Assembly: GCF_002082565.1 (NCBI RefSeq)
Contig: NZ_CP020562.1
Coordinates: 3,782,001-3,846,000, forward strand
Source: Halomonas sp. GT
GTDB lineage: Bacteria; Pseudomonadota; Gammaproteobacteria; Pseudomonadales; Halomonadaceae
Reading direction: 5' to 3'
DNA: 64,000 nt
Shown: positions 34,076-43,500 of the stretch, piece by piece
How positions within the stretch are numbered: the first letter of the stretch is position 1
How the letters are laid out: the number at the start of each line of letters is the position of its first letter
Notes under the pieces: model-generated
Databases searched by the model: none
Seen by the model: only the letters and a program-made list of their open reading frames with translations
What the model was told of the DNA's origin: nothing
Position numbers and translations under genes: made by a program

Positions 34076-35806
34076 ATGCCAACAACCTATAAAAATCCTG
34101 TCTATCCTTACCGACGCCCGTCTGAACTCGATGTTCAAGACGTTCGCCATTGTCCAGTGGTGATTGTCGGAGCTGGTCCTAGCGGCCTCGCCGCCGCCAT
34201 CGATCTGGCTAAGCAGGGCATTCACTCAATTGTCCTGGACGATAACAACACCGTAAGCGTGGGGTCGCGAGCGCTGTGTTTTGCCAAGCGATCACTGGAA
34301 ATTATTGACCGTTTAGGGTGCGTCGAGCCGATGCTTGAAAAAGGCGTCACTTGGCAACATGGCCGCGTTTTCTTTCAGGACCGCGAGGTCTATGACTTCA
34401 ACCTGCTGCCAGAAGATGGCCACCGCATTCCCGCCTTTATCAACTTGCAGCAGTATTACTTTGAAGAGTTTCTGGTCAACCGCGCCCACAACTTTGCTGA
34501 GCAAATTGATCTGCGCTGGAAACATAAGGTCATTGAGGTCGATGCTCAGCCTGACAGCACCGCTCTCACAGTCTCTACTCAGGATGGTGATTACTCGCTG
34601 ACCTGTGACTACCTGCTTGTCTCGGATGGCGCCAACAGTCGCATCCGCGACATGCTAGGCCTTGAGTGCAAAGGCCAGGTATTTCAAGACCGCTTCCTGA
34701 TTGCGGATGTGGTGATGAAGGCTGACTTCCCGACAGAGCGCTGGTTCTGGTTTGATCCGCCCTTCCATCCCAACCAATCGGTGCTGCTGCACAAAGAACC
34801 AGACAATGTTTGGCGTATCGACTTCCAGCTAGGCTGGGATGCTGACCCGGAAGAAGAAAAGAAAGAAGAGAACATTCGCCCGCGCGTGCAGGCAATGCTT
34901 GGCCAGGATGTGGAGTTTGAGCTTGAGTGGGCCAGTGTCTATACCTTCCGCTGCCGGAAGATGGATAACTTTATTCATCACAGCGTGATATTTATGGGCG
35001 ACGCCGCTCATCAGGTATCACCCTTTGGTGCCAGAGGTGCCAACGGCGCCCTGCAGGGCGTGGAAAACTTAGCCTGGAAACTGGCTCGCGTTCTCAAAGC
35101 CCAGGCGCCAAAAACACTGCTGTCCACGTATAACACCGAGCGCCAGCACGGCGCGGCAGAAAACCTGCTTAACTCTACCCGTGCCACTGACTTTATTACC
35201 CCGAAGAGCCATATCAGCCAAGTATTCCGCGATGTGACGCTAGAGCTGGCTGAGAAACATGCCTTCGCACGTAGCCTAGTCAACAGTGGCCGCCTTTCCA
35301 TGCCGTGTCGCTATGACAGCTCACCGCTGAATACCCCCGATGTTGATGGTGGCCCAAGCGAGGTGCGCCCTGGCAGCCCAACCAAAGACGCGCCTATTCG
35401 ATTGGGCGAACAGAACGCCTGGCTACTCAACCAGTTTGGCGATGGCTTTACGTTGCTGCTTGACGGCCGCGTTGAGGATGAACATGCCGCCACATTATTC
35501 AAAGACCTGGGTGTCCTGCTAGACCGCTGCTTTGATATAAACCTAGTGATCGTTGGCCCCACGCCACATGCGCTTAGCACGCTACCGCGTACTACCGTTA
35601 TAAACGATACCCAAGGATTAGTGACGCAACGCTACGGCCTGAAAGCAGGTGCCGGATACCTTATCCGTCCTGACCAGCACGTTGCTGCTCGCTGGCACGC
35701 TATCACTGCCCACCAGGTTGAAGACGCATTAGACCGCGCGCTAGGCGTTTATCTTGCGGGTACCGCTGACACTACCTTTCAGGAAAGCTGCCATGCCAAA
35801 GCTTGA
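34076..35806 (+). CDS. mhaA: FAD-dependent aromatic hydroxylase, MhaA-type 3-hydroxyphenylacetate 6-hydroxylase
   Basis: A 576-residue class A flavoprotein monooxygenase (PHBH/MhpA fold). The FAD-binding VIVGAGPSGLAAAIDLAKQG is near residues 28-47, the GSRALCFAKRSLEI strand follows, and the FAD pyrophosphate motif FMGDAAHQVSPFGARGAN is near 305. A C-terminal thioredoxin-like domain is followed by GAGYLIRPDQHVAARW. Annotation as MhpA-like is common, but its position before a small coupling-protein gene and hmgA-fahA-maiA matches mhaAB of Pseudomonas putida, where 3-hydroxyphenylacetate is hydroxylated to homogentisate. Substrate is inferred from context. GGGGAG precedes the ATG; the end overlaps the DUF2783 gene by 14 bases. 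Confidence 0.8.
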   Translation: MPTTYKNPVYPYRRPSELDVQDVRHCPVVIVGAGPSGLAAAIDLAKQGIHSIVLDDNNTVSVGSRALCFAKRSLEIIDRLGCVEPMLEKGVTWQHGRVFFQDREVYDFNLLPEDGHRIPAFINLQQYYFEEFLVNRAHNFAEQIDLRWKHKVIEVDAQPDSTALTVSTQDGDYSLTCDYLLVSDGANSRIRDMLGLECKGQVFQDRFLIADVVMKADFPTERWFWFDPPFHPNQSVLLHKEPDNVWRIDFQLGWDADPEEEKKEENIRPRVQAMLGQDVEFELEWASVYTFRCRKMDNFIHHSVIFMGDAAHQVSPFGARGANGALQGVENLAWKLARVLKAQAPKTLLSTYNTERQHGAAENLLNSTRATDFITPKSHISQVFRDVTLELAEKHAFARSLVNSGRLSMPCRYDSSPLNTPDVDGGPSEVRPGSPTKDAPIRLGEQNAWLLNQFGDGFTLLLDGRVEDEHAATLFKDLGVLLDRCFDINLVIVGPTPHALSTLPRTTVINDTQGLVTQRYGLKAGAGYLIRPDQHVAARWHAITAHQVEDALDRALGVYLAGTADTTFQESCHAKA

Positions 35807-35990
35807 ATTAAATCCCAACTTCACTGACCCGGATGCTTTTTACGCGGCACTCACCGCGCTACATCGCGACCGCAGCGAAGCCGAAAGCGAACGCATCAAT
35901 GCCCGCCTGATTCTGCTACTGGCTAACCACATCGGCGATCAAACCGTGCTCGAAGAAGCAATTTACCTTGCGGTTGGTGATGGCGATTAA
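35793..35990 (+). CDS. mhaB: DUF2783 small coupling-protein candidate, MhaB-type
   Basis: A 65-residue, mostly helical protein (NPNFTDPDAFYAALTALH and NARLILLLANHIGDQTVLEEA). It overlaps the 3' end of the hydroxylase gene and has AGGA before its ATG, so it is translationally coupled. In the P. putida 3-hydroxyphenylacetate system a small partner (MhaB) is needed for efficient hydroxylation by the flavoprotein, and this gene has the same position and size. A paralogue of 78 residues occurs at 44880-45116 beside a second hydroxylase. Direct evidence for the coupling role here is lacking. Confidence 0.72.
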   Translation: MPKLELNPNFTDPDAFYAALTALHRDRSEAESERINARLILLLANHIGDQTVLEEAIYLAVGDGD

Positions 35991-36002
35991 TCGCCGCTTC
36001 TT

Positions 36003-36082
36003 AGATCTATAAAAAGATAGATCTATAAAAAGATAGATTTATAAATAGATAGGTTTAACAAAATATAGATTTAACAAAATAA
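36003..36082 (+). repeat. Five-copy 16-bp tandem repeat upstream of hmgA
   Basis: Five consecutive 16-base units starting at 36003, 36019, 36035, 36051 and 36067. Units 1 and 2 are identical (AGATCTATAAAAAGAT), unit 3 differs at two positions, and units 4 and 5 share AGRTTTAACAAAATAW. The array ends 25 bases before hmgA, between mhaB and hmgA. Confidence 0.9.
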
Positions 36083-36107
36083 CGTTCAAATAAAGCAGGC
36101 CTTAACA

Positions 36108-37415
36108 ATGACTGAACAATTGAAATATCAAAATGGCTTTCATAACCACTTTTCAAGCGAAGCGCTGCCGGGTGCACTGCCGATTGGGCAAAACTCACCG
36201 CAAAAGTGCGCTTACGGTTTATACGCAGAACAACTCACTGGTTCCGCTTTCACTGCGCCCCGGCATCAAAACTTTCGTAGCTGGCTTTACCGCATTCGCC
36301 CTTCAGTTGTTCAGAGCGCGTATCAGCCACTGGAAAATAACAACGTACACACAGCCCCGTTAGAGAAGCCTGCGGCGGACCCCAACCAAATGCGCTGGGA
36401 CCCGGTTGCGATACCGGATGCACCGACTGACTTTATCGATGGCCTGTTTACCATTGCGGTAAACGGAGATGCGGCCACCCAGGCTGGTGTGGGCGTGCAT
36501 GTTTATACGTTCAATGAAGACATGACCGAACGTTTTTTCTACAACGCGGATGGCGAACTGCTCTTCGTTCCGCAAATGGGCGCTATTCGTTTACGCACCG
36601 AGTTTGGTGAACTCGAGATCGATAACGGTGAGATTGCCGTTATTCCTCGCGGTGTGAAATTTCAAGTGCGTAAAGCGCAGGGTGTTGACGCTGCACGGGG
36701 GTATATTTGCGAGAACTACGGCAGTCCTTTAGAGCTACCCGGCCTCGGCCCCATCGGGGCCAACGGCTTAGCCAACCCGCGTGACTTCCAAAGCCCCGTG
36801 GCAGCCTATGAAGACCTGGAAGGTGATTACCGTTTAGTCGCTAAGTTCTCTGGCCGTTTCTGGGAAACTAAACTAAACCATTCGCCGTTAGATGTGGTGG
36901 CGTGGCACGGCAACTGCGCGCCGTATAAATATAATCTCGCTAATTTTAACACCATCAATACGGTGAGCTTCGATCATCCAGATCCGTCAATCTTCACCGT
37001 ATTAACGTCCCCCTCCGATACGCCGGGAATGGCCAATCTTGATTTTGTGATCTTCCCGCCGCGCTGGATGGTTGCCGAGAACACCTTCAGGCCGCCATGG
37101 TTCCATCGCAACCTGATGAGCGAGTTTATGGGGCTTATTCATGGCGAATACGATGCGAAAGCGGAAGGCTTCACTCCAGGTGGTGCCAGCCTGCACAATT
37201 CAATGTCACCACACGGCCCGGATGCTGAGACATTTGAGAAAGCTTCCAACGCTGAGCTGAAGCCACAGTTCCTGGGGGATACCCTGGCCTTCATGTTTGA
37301 AAGCCGCTACTTCTTCCACCCAACCCCTGCGGCTCTGGATGCTGACTTCCGCCAACGTGACTATGTGGATGTTTGGTCAACGCTGCGTTCGCACTTCAAC
37401 CCAAACCAGCCCTGA
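36108..37415 (+). CDS. hmgA: HmgA, homogentisate 1,2-dioxygenase
   Basis: A 435-residue ring-cleaving iron dioxygenase converting homogentisate to maleylacetoacetate. Family pieces visible are [31 protein letters not shown], and the C-terminal metal-binding block [20 protein letters not shown] (histidine and glutamate ligands) with [11 protein letters not shown]. Length is as in bacterial HmgA. The shine-dalgarno site is weak; the nearest candidate is CAGG, unlike the strong sites of its neighbours, and a five-copy 16-bp repeat lies just upstream. fahA and maiA follow on the same strand. Confidence 0.95.
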   Translation: MTEQLKYQNGFHNHFSSEALPGALPIGQNSPQKCAYGLYAEQLTGSAFTAPRHQNFRSWLYRIRPSVVQSAYQPLENNNVHTAPLEKPAADPNQMRWDPVAIPDAPTDFIDGLFTIAVNGDAATQAGVGVHVYTFNEDMTERFFYNADGELLFVPQMGAIRLRTEFGELEIDNGEIAVIPRGVKFQVRKAQGVDAARGYICENYGSPLELPGLGPIGANGLANPRDFQSPVAAYEDLEGDYRLVAKFSGRFWETKLNHSPLDVVAWHGNCAPYKYNLANFNTINTVSFDHPDPSIFTVLTSPSDTPGMANLDFVIFPPRWMVAENTFRPPWFHRNLMSEFMGLIHGEYDAKAEGFTPGGASLHNSMSPHGPDAETFEKASNAELKPQFLGDTLAFMFESRYFFHPTPAALDADFRQRDYVDVWSTLRSHFNPNQP

Positions 37416-37445
37416 AACTTATCGCCCCCTGACGACAAGGATTGA

Positions 37446-38471
37446 ATGACCATGAAACTTGCAACACTTAACAAAGGCCGCGACGGCGAACTTATCATCG
37501 TCTCCCGTGACCTCTCCCGCGCGGTGAGCGCTGTTGATATTGCTCCCACGCTTCAGGCGGCCCTTGAAAGTTGGGAAGCCGTTAGCTCGCAGCTCGAAGA
37601 ACGCTATGCACAACTGAACGGTGGCGATGCCGACGGTGCTTTTGAGCTTGACCAGCGTGCCCTGCACTCTCCTTTACCACGTGCCTATCAGTGGGCCGAC
37701 GGCTCCGCCTATCTGAACCATGTCCAGCTGGTGCGTCAGGCACGCAATGCCGAGATGCCCGAAACCTTCTGGACCGATCCGCTTATGTACCAGGGCGGTA
37801 GCGACTGCTTCCTGGCCCCCACCGAAGATATTGAGGCGGTGAGTGAAGAGCATGGTATCGACTTTGAAGGTGAGATTGCGGTCATTACGGATGACGTGCC
37901 GATGGCAGTCACTCCCGAGGAAGCCGCTAAACACATTAAGTTAGTGATGCTGGTCAATGATGTCAGCCTGCGTGGCCTCATTCCGGGTGAACTCGCGAAG
38001 GGCTTCGGCTTTTTCCAAGCTAAGCCCGCCTCTTCTTTTTCGCCCATCGCGGTGACCCCAGATGAGCTGGGCGATGCTTGGCAGGATGGCAAAGTACACC
38101 TGCCGCTGACCGTGCACCTGAATGACGAGAAGTTTGGCGAGCCAGAAGCCGGGCCGGATATGATTTTCAGCTTCCCTCAGCTGGTTGCCCATGCCGCCAA
38201 GACTCGTTATCTCGGCGCGGGCGCTGTGATTGGCTCGGGCACGGTTTCCAACCCAGACCCTGACGGCGGCCCTGGAAAGCCGGTGGCTGATGGTGGCGTA
38301 GGCTATAGCTGCTTGGCCGAAGTGCGTATGGTCGAGCAGATACTGTACGGCCAGGTGAAAACTCCCTTTATGCGCTTTGGCGACCGGGTACGCATCGAGA
38401 TGTTTGACCGCGATGGCAACAACCTATTTGGTACCATCGATCAGCAAGTCGTAAAGTACCAGCCCAAATAA
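37446..38471 (+). CDS. fahA: Fumarylacetoacetase
   Basis: A 341-residue fumarylacetoacetate hydrolase-family enzyme hydrolysing fumarylacetoacetate to fumarate and acetoacetate. The metal-binding segment DFEGEIAVITDDVP, the NDVSLRGLIPGELAKGFGFFQAKPASSFSPIAVTP stretch with its catalytic lysine, and the GAGAVIGSGTVSNPDPDGG strand are all clear. AAGGA precedes the ATG at 37446, with a second in-frame ATG at 37452 two codons on. It lies 30 bases after hmgA and 37 before maiA, in the usual hmgA-fahA-maiA order. The gene is also called hmgB. Confidence 0.93.
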   Translation: MTMKLATLNKGRDGELIIVSRDLSRAVSAVDIAPTLQAALESWEAVSSQLEERYAQLNGGDADGAFELDQRALHSPLPRAYQWADGSAYLNHVQLVRQARNAEMPETFWTDPLMYQGGSDCFLAPTEDIEAVSEEHGIDFEGEIAVITDDVPMAVTPEEAAKHIKLVMLVNDVSLRGLIPGELAKGFGFFQAKPASSFSPIAVTPDELGDAWQDGKVHLPLTVHLNDEKFGEPEAGPDMIFSFPQLVAHAAKTRYLGAGAVIGSGTVSNPDPDGGPGKPVADGGVGYSCLAEVRMVEQILYGQVKTPFMRFGDRVRIEMFDRDGNNLFGTIDQQVVKYQPK

Positions 38472-38508
38472 AAAAGCAATATGAGAAAGACAACATAAGG
38501 AAGGCAAC

Positions 38509-39153
38509 ATGACGACGCTCTACGGCTATTTCCGCTCGTCGGCTGCTTACCGGGTGCGGATCGCCTTAAACCTGAAAGGCTTGGACTACGATCAGGTTCC
38601 GGTCAATCTGGTGAAAGGCGAGCAGCGTGGTGGCGAGCATCTGGCGCGGAACCCTCAGGGGATGGTGCCTAGCCTGGTACTGGACGATAGCTCAGTAGTT
38701 AACCAGTCGCTGGCGATCTGCGAGTATCTCGATGAGGTACACCCCGAGCCCGCGCTGCTACCGGTTGATGCGTTAGCGCGCGCAAGAGTTCGTGCGCTTG
38801 CGCAGTCGGTGGCTTGCGAGATTCACCCACTCAATAACCTGCGGGTACTCAAGTATCTCGTCAGGGAGCTGGGGGTGGATGAGGCGGCGAAGTTGGCGTG
38901 GTATCGCCATTGGATTACCGAGGGCTTCGCAGCCCTGGAAGCGACGCTCTCTACTGACCCCAGCAGCGGCGACTTTTGCCATGGCGACACCCCAACGCTT
39001 GCGGATATCTGTCTGATTCCCCAGGTGTATAACGCAGAACGCTTCGAGTGCGATTTGTCAGCCTACCCGACGATCCAACGCATCGCTGCCAATTGTCGTT
39101 CGCTGCCAGCCTTCGAAAAAGCGGCACCCGAGGTGCAGCCTGACGCCAGCTAA
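38509..39153 (+). CDS. maiA: Maleylacetoacetate isomerase
   Basis: A 214-residue glutathione-S-transferase-fold isomerase converting maleylacetoacetate to fumarylacetoacetate with glutathione. The zeta-class SSAAYRVRIALNLKGL motif is at residues 9-25. NPQGMVPSLVLDDSSVVNQSLAICEYLDE carries the glutathione-binding cis-proline region and QSLAI, and the C-terminal domain has GDTPTLADICLIPQVYNA. AAGGAAGG lies before the ATG. It ends the catabolic run of the operon, followed by a hairpin at 39193-39224 before the efflux gene. It is also called hmgC. Confidence 0.93.
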   Translation: MTTLYGYFRSSAAYRVRIALNLKGLDYDQVPVNLVKGEQRGGEHLARNPQGMVPSLVLDDSSVVNQSLAICEYLDEVHPEPALLPVDALARARVRALAQSVACEIHPLNNLRVLKYLVRELGVDEAAKLAWYRHWITEGFAALEATLSTDPSSGDFCHGDTPTLADICLIPQVYNAERFECDLSAYPTIQRIAANCRSLPAFEKAAPEVQPDAS

Positions 39154-39192
39154 ATCAAGCAAAAACACGCTATACTAAGCAGGCTAACATAA

Positions 39193-39224
39193 GCGGGCGT
39201 CTTTCCATTCGGGAAGGCGCCCGC
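39193..39224 (+). terminator. Hairpin after maiA
   Basis: A 14-base-pair stem (GCGGGCG arm with CGCCCGC, extended by CTTTCC/GGGAAG including two G-U pairs) with ATTC loop. There is no T-run after it, so it may be a pause or processing site rather than a complete intrinsic terminator between maiA and the exporter gene. Confidence 0.5.
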
Positions 39225-39269
39225 CTCGTGTCCGAAGGGGCATCACGTCCAACCATAAGGAGTTAAGGG

Positions 39270-40460
39270 GTGCTAAAGCTGCCCTCTACCGCCACCGTCA
39301 TGGCCCTGGCCGCGGTGACTGCGCTCGGTCCGCTAGCGACGGATATGTACTTGCCAGCCATGCCCGCCATGACAGAAGCGCTGAATACTGGCCCAGACCG
39401 AATACAGCTGACCCTTAGCCTCTATATGGCTGGATTCGCTCTGGCCCAACTATTGTGCGGGCCAATCTCTGATCGCTTTGGCCGCCGACCGGTGATGATC
39501 GCAGGTTTATCGCTGTTTCTCGCTGCGAGCCTACTGTGTGCCTGGGCGCCTAGCGTCGAGTGGTTGCTGATAGGTCGCTTTCTACAAGCCTTCGGCGGTG
39601 CTGCTGGGCCGGTATTAGCACGGGCATCGGTGCGTGATATTCATGGCCCTATCGAGGCTGGGCGCATTCTCTCCTATATGGCAAGCACGATGGCCCTCGC
39701 CCCTGCTCTGGCCCCTGTGGTGGGCGCAGGGTTACTGCTGTTTTTTGGCTGGGAATCGGTGTTCGTGGTGCTGGCGCTCTACGCGGCAGTGATGCTGGCG
39801 GTGCTCATTTTCATGCTGCCCGAACCCCTGGCGATAGAGCAGAGGCAGTCGATCCATCCAAGAACAATAATGGCAAACTTTCGCCTACTGCTAAGCCAAC
39901 GCGCCTTTCTTGGCTACACCTTGGTGAATGCGGCCGCTTTTTCCGGGCTGTTCGCGTACCTTTCTGGCTCATCCTTTGTGCTCATCGAGTACATGGGCGT
40001 CGCTCCTACGTTGTATGGCGTGCTGTTTACGCTGATTGTCGCGGGCTTCTTCGTCGGCACTCTGGTCAGCGGCCGCTATAGCCACCGCTTGGGTCGTGAT
40101 CGCCTTATCACTCAGGGAACAGTGGTCTGTGCAACGGGAGGCATCGTCATGGCGGGTTTGGCTGCCGTTGGCGTTCATCATCCGTGGGCGGTAGTGGGGC
40201 CGCATATGGTGTTCATGCTGGGAGTAGGCATTTTGATGCCGCAAACAATGGCTGGTGCACTGGCGCCCAACCCTCAGTGTGCAGGCGCGGCGTCTTCTTT
40301 ATTTGGTTTCTTGCAAATGACGATTGCCGCTGTGGTAGGCGGATTAGTCGGGCAATTCCACGACGGCAGCTCGCGCACCATGGCCTTGACGATCGGGCTG
40401 ATGGGGCTACTCGCCTTGCTAAGCCACTGGCTGCTGGTACGCCGCCGAAAAGAGACGTAG
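39270..40460 (+). CDS. Bcr/CflA-family drug-resistance MFS exporter
   Basis: A 396-residue, 12-helix major facilitator exporter of the Bcr/CflA (DHA1) group. The early LGPLATDMYLPAMPAM, the loop motif GPISDRFGRRPVMIAG, and FLQAFGGAAGPVLARASVRDI with the DHA1 signature are all visible. Characterised relatives export bicyclomycin, sulfonamides or dipeptides. It starts with GTG and has AAGGAG upstream. It follows the homogentisate operon after a stem-loop and is convergent with the indolepyruvate oxidoreductase gene across a strong terminator. A role in relieving catabolite load is possible but unproven. Confidence 0.85.
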   Translation: MLKLPSTATVMALAAVTALGPLATDMYLPAMPAMTEALNTGPDRIQLTLSLYMAGFALAQLLCGPISDRFGRRPVMIAGLSLFLAASLLCAWAPSVEWLLIGRFLQAFGGAAGPVLARASVRDIHGPIEAGRILSYMASTMALAPALAPVVGAGLLLFFGWESVFVVLALYAAVMLAVLIFMLPEPLAIEQRQSIHPRTIMANFRLLLSQRAFLGYTLVNAAAFSGLFAYLSGSSFVLIEYMGVAPTLYGVLFTLIVAGFFVGTLVSGRYSHRLGRDRLITQGTVVCATGGIVMAGLAAVGVHHPWAVVGPHMVFMLGVGILMPQTMAGALAPNPQCAGAASSLFGFLQMTIAAVVGGLVGQFHDGSSRTMALTIGLMGLLALLSHWLLVRRRKET

Positions 40461-40484
40461 CTGAATCAACTGTATCTACCTAGC

Positions 40485-40513
40485 AAAAGGCCACGCATTG
40501 CGTGGCCTTTTTT
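40485..40513. terminator. Bidirectional terminator between the MFS gene and iorAB
   Basis: AAAAGGCCACGC at 40485-40496 pairs with GCGTGGCCTTTT at 40500-40511 around a three-base loop and continues into a T-run. The A-run on the left serves the converging minus-strand gene. Confidence 0.85.
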
Positions 40514-40530
40514 ACCTATATTGAGTTGCC

Positions 40531-43500
40531 TTAAGCAGCTTCGACAGCGATGGTCTTCGAGCGACCTTCACGTAGTTCCTTCAACAACGTCTCACGGCGC
40601 TCGTTGGCTTTCTCAGCGGCAGTTTCGCGGACTGGCCCGAAACCACGAATCTCTTCCGGCAGCTTAGCAAGCGCTAAGGCCGTGGCGTGATTCGTGCCAT
40701 CAAGACGGGCCACTAACTCATCAATCAACTGCTCATAGTCAGCCAATAAAGCGCGGTCGAGCTTCCTGTCAGCGCTGAAGCGGAAAGGGTCAAGCGCGGT
40801 ATTGCGCAAACCGCGCATCTTGGCCAACGCACCCATTGCCTTCAGCACCCAGGGGCCAAAACGGCGCTTCACCGGACGCCCTTGCGCATCTTTACGACCA
40901 CCCAGCAGCGGCGGTGCTAAATGGAAGGTTAGCTGGTAATCACCTGAGAACGTCGCTTTGACCTCATCCAGAAAATCGCTCTGGGTGTAAAGGCGCGCCA
41001 CTTCATACTCATCTTTATACGCCATTAAACGATAGAGCTGATGGGCGACGGCTTCACTCAATGATTGGCCACCTTTTAGCGCGGCTTCTGCTTCACGCAC
41101 TTTCGTTACCTGAGTAACGTAACGCTCAGCCCAGGCACGGTTCTGATAGCGCTCCAGGTGGCGACTATTACGTGCAACCACGTCGTCCAGTGTGGCATTC
41201 GCGGACAGTGGCATCGTGTCCAAATGCTGCTGAAGGTAGTCGGGCTCCACTGCTGCCAAGCGGCCCCAGGCAAATGCCTGACGGTTCTTCTCCACGGCGA
41301 CGCCATTAAGCTCCAGAGCACGCTGCAGTGCAGGTTCAGAAAGCGGCACCAGCCCCTGCTGCCAGGCAAATCCAAGCATCATCATATTAGAAAATACCGT
41401 ATCGCCCAGCAGCTGTTCGGCTAGGCGATTGGCATCCAGAGAAGCAAAGCGTTCATCTCCTACCGCTTCACGCAACATGTTAAGGCGCTTGCTGGGCTGC
41501 ATATCAGCATCGCGATAAAGGACATAATCCGCCGTGGCTAGCTCGGCCAGATTCGCCACAATACGCGTGGTCGGCTGCAGCACATTCAGCGCTTTCTGCG
41601 AACTCGCCACAACCATATCGCAAGCGATCATCGCATCGGCCTGACCGGCTTCGATACGTACCTGATTCAGCTCACTGGGCTGGGATGCCAGACGCACATA
41701 ACTAAGGACTGCCCCGCCTTTTTGCGCAAACCCCATAAAGTCGAGCACGCTGCTGCCCTTGCCTTCCAGGTGAGCTGCCATGGTGATCAGCTGGCCGACA
41801 GTCACCACGCCCGTGCCACCAACGCCCCCCACCAGCAAGTCATAAGGGGCCGTCAAAGTGGCAATGGCAGGGTTAGGCAAATGCGCTATACGTTGCCAAA
41901 AGGCGTTATCGGCCGTGACGCCCTGGCCTTTACGCAGCCCGCCACCTTCAACAGTGACAAAACTGGGGCAAAAACCACCGACGCAGGACATATCCTTGTT
42001 GCAGGACGACTGATCGATTTTGCGCTTGCGACCTAGTTCGGTCTCGCGAGGCACCACCGATAAACAGTTGGACTGTACGGAACAATCACCACAGCCTTCA
42101 CAAACATGATGGTTAATGAACACTCGGCGGGCTGGGTCTTCCATCAAACCACGCTTGCGCCGACGACGCTTCTCAGCCGCGCATGCTTGGTCATAAATCA
42201 ATACGGTGCAGCCAGGAATTTCGCGCAGTTCACGCTGCAACGTGTCCATTTCTTCGCGGCCGTGAAAGGTAACGCCCTTGGGGAATTCCTTTTCATGCCC
42301 CCGGTATTTCTCCGGTTCGTCACTGACCACCATGACTCGGCGAACGCCTTCATCCAGCGATTGCCGAGCAATCATGGGCACGTTGATTTGCCCATCCACA
42401 GGTTGGCCGCCCGTCATGGCGACTGCGTCGTTGAATAAAATTTTGTAGGTAATATTGACGTTGGCAGCCACTGCTTGGCGCACCGCCATTGAGCCCGAGT
42501 GAAACCAGGTGCCTTCGCCTAAGTTCTGGAAAATATGACCGTTGCCGGTAAAGCGGCTCTTGCCCACCCAGTTAACACCTTCGCCACCCATCTGAATTAA
42601 CGATTCGGTGCTGCGGTCCATCCACGACGCCATAAAATGACAGCCGATCCCCGCCAGGGCTTTACTGCCTTCCGGCACCTTGGTCGAGCTGTTGTGTGGG
42701 CAACCAGAGCAGAAATACGGCATGCGGCGTACACCACCAAGCTCTTTAACGCCGGCGCGGCAAGCATCAACGGTTGCCAGCTTGTCGCTAAAATCAATGT
42801 TGAAAAAGCGCGCTAAACGCTCGGCGACAAAGCCTGCCAAGAGGCGCGGGCCCAGCTCTCCAACAAAGGGAATCAGCGGTTTGCCAGTTTCATCCTGCTT
42901 GCCGGTAACGATGACCTCGCCTGGATGGTCGGGTTCCGACATGTACTCCTTCAACTGGCTTTCAATAATGCCGCGCTTCTCTTCAATGACCAGCACTTCG
43001 CGCTTGCCATGAATAAACTCAAGAATGCCGGGGCGATGGAGCGGCCACACCATCCCGACCTTGTATATTTCTACCCCCAATTCACGCAGCTTCGCTTCAT
43101 CCAGCCCCAATAAACGCAGCGCCTCAAGTAAATCCAGGTGGCCCTTGCCTGTGGTAACCAGCCCAAATGTCGCCTGTTCTTGGCGAAATAAGTACTGATC
43201 AATCGGGTTGGCCGTGGCAAACGCCTGAACGGCGGCCAGCTTGTGCTCAAGACGGGTCTCAAGCTGCGGCCCCGGCAAGTCAGGCCAGCGATAGTGCAGC
43301 CCTCCTTCCGGCGTATCGAAAGCTGGCGTTACATACTCAGGCAAAGGTGGCACCTCCACCGACGCGCCGCTCTCTACGGTTTCAGAAACGGCTTTGAAAC
43401 CCACCCAGCAACCCGAGAAGCGTGACAGTGCATAGCCCCACAGCCCAAAGCGCTCATATTCCGCCAACGATGCGGGGCTTACGACCGGCATAAACCACGC

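Noticed and set aside
34076..35806. The flavin hydroxylase as MhpA of the phenylpropionate pathway
   Set aside because: No mhpB, mhpC or other meta-cleavage genes accompany it; the neighbours are homogentisate genes, which favours a hydroxyphenylacetate 6-hydroxylase.
36003..36082. The 16-bp repeat array as a CRISPR
   Set aside because: The units are contiguous with no spacers and no cas genes are present.
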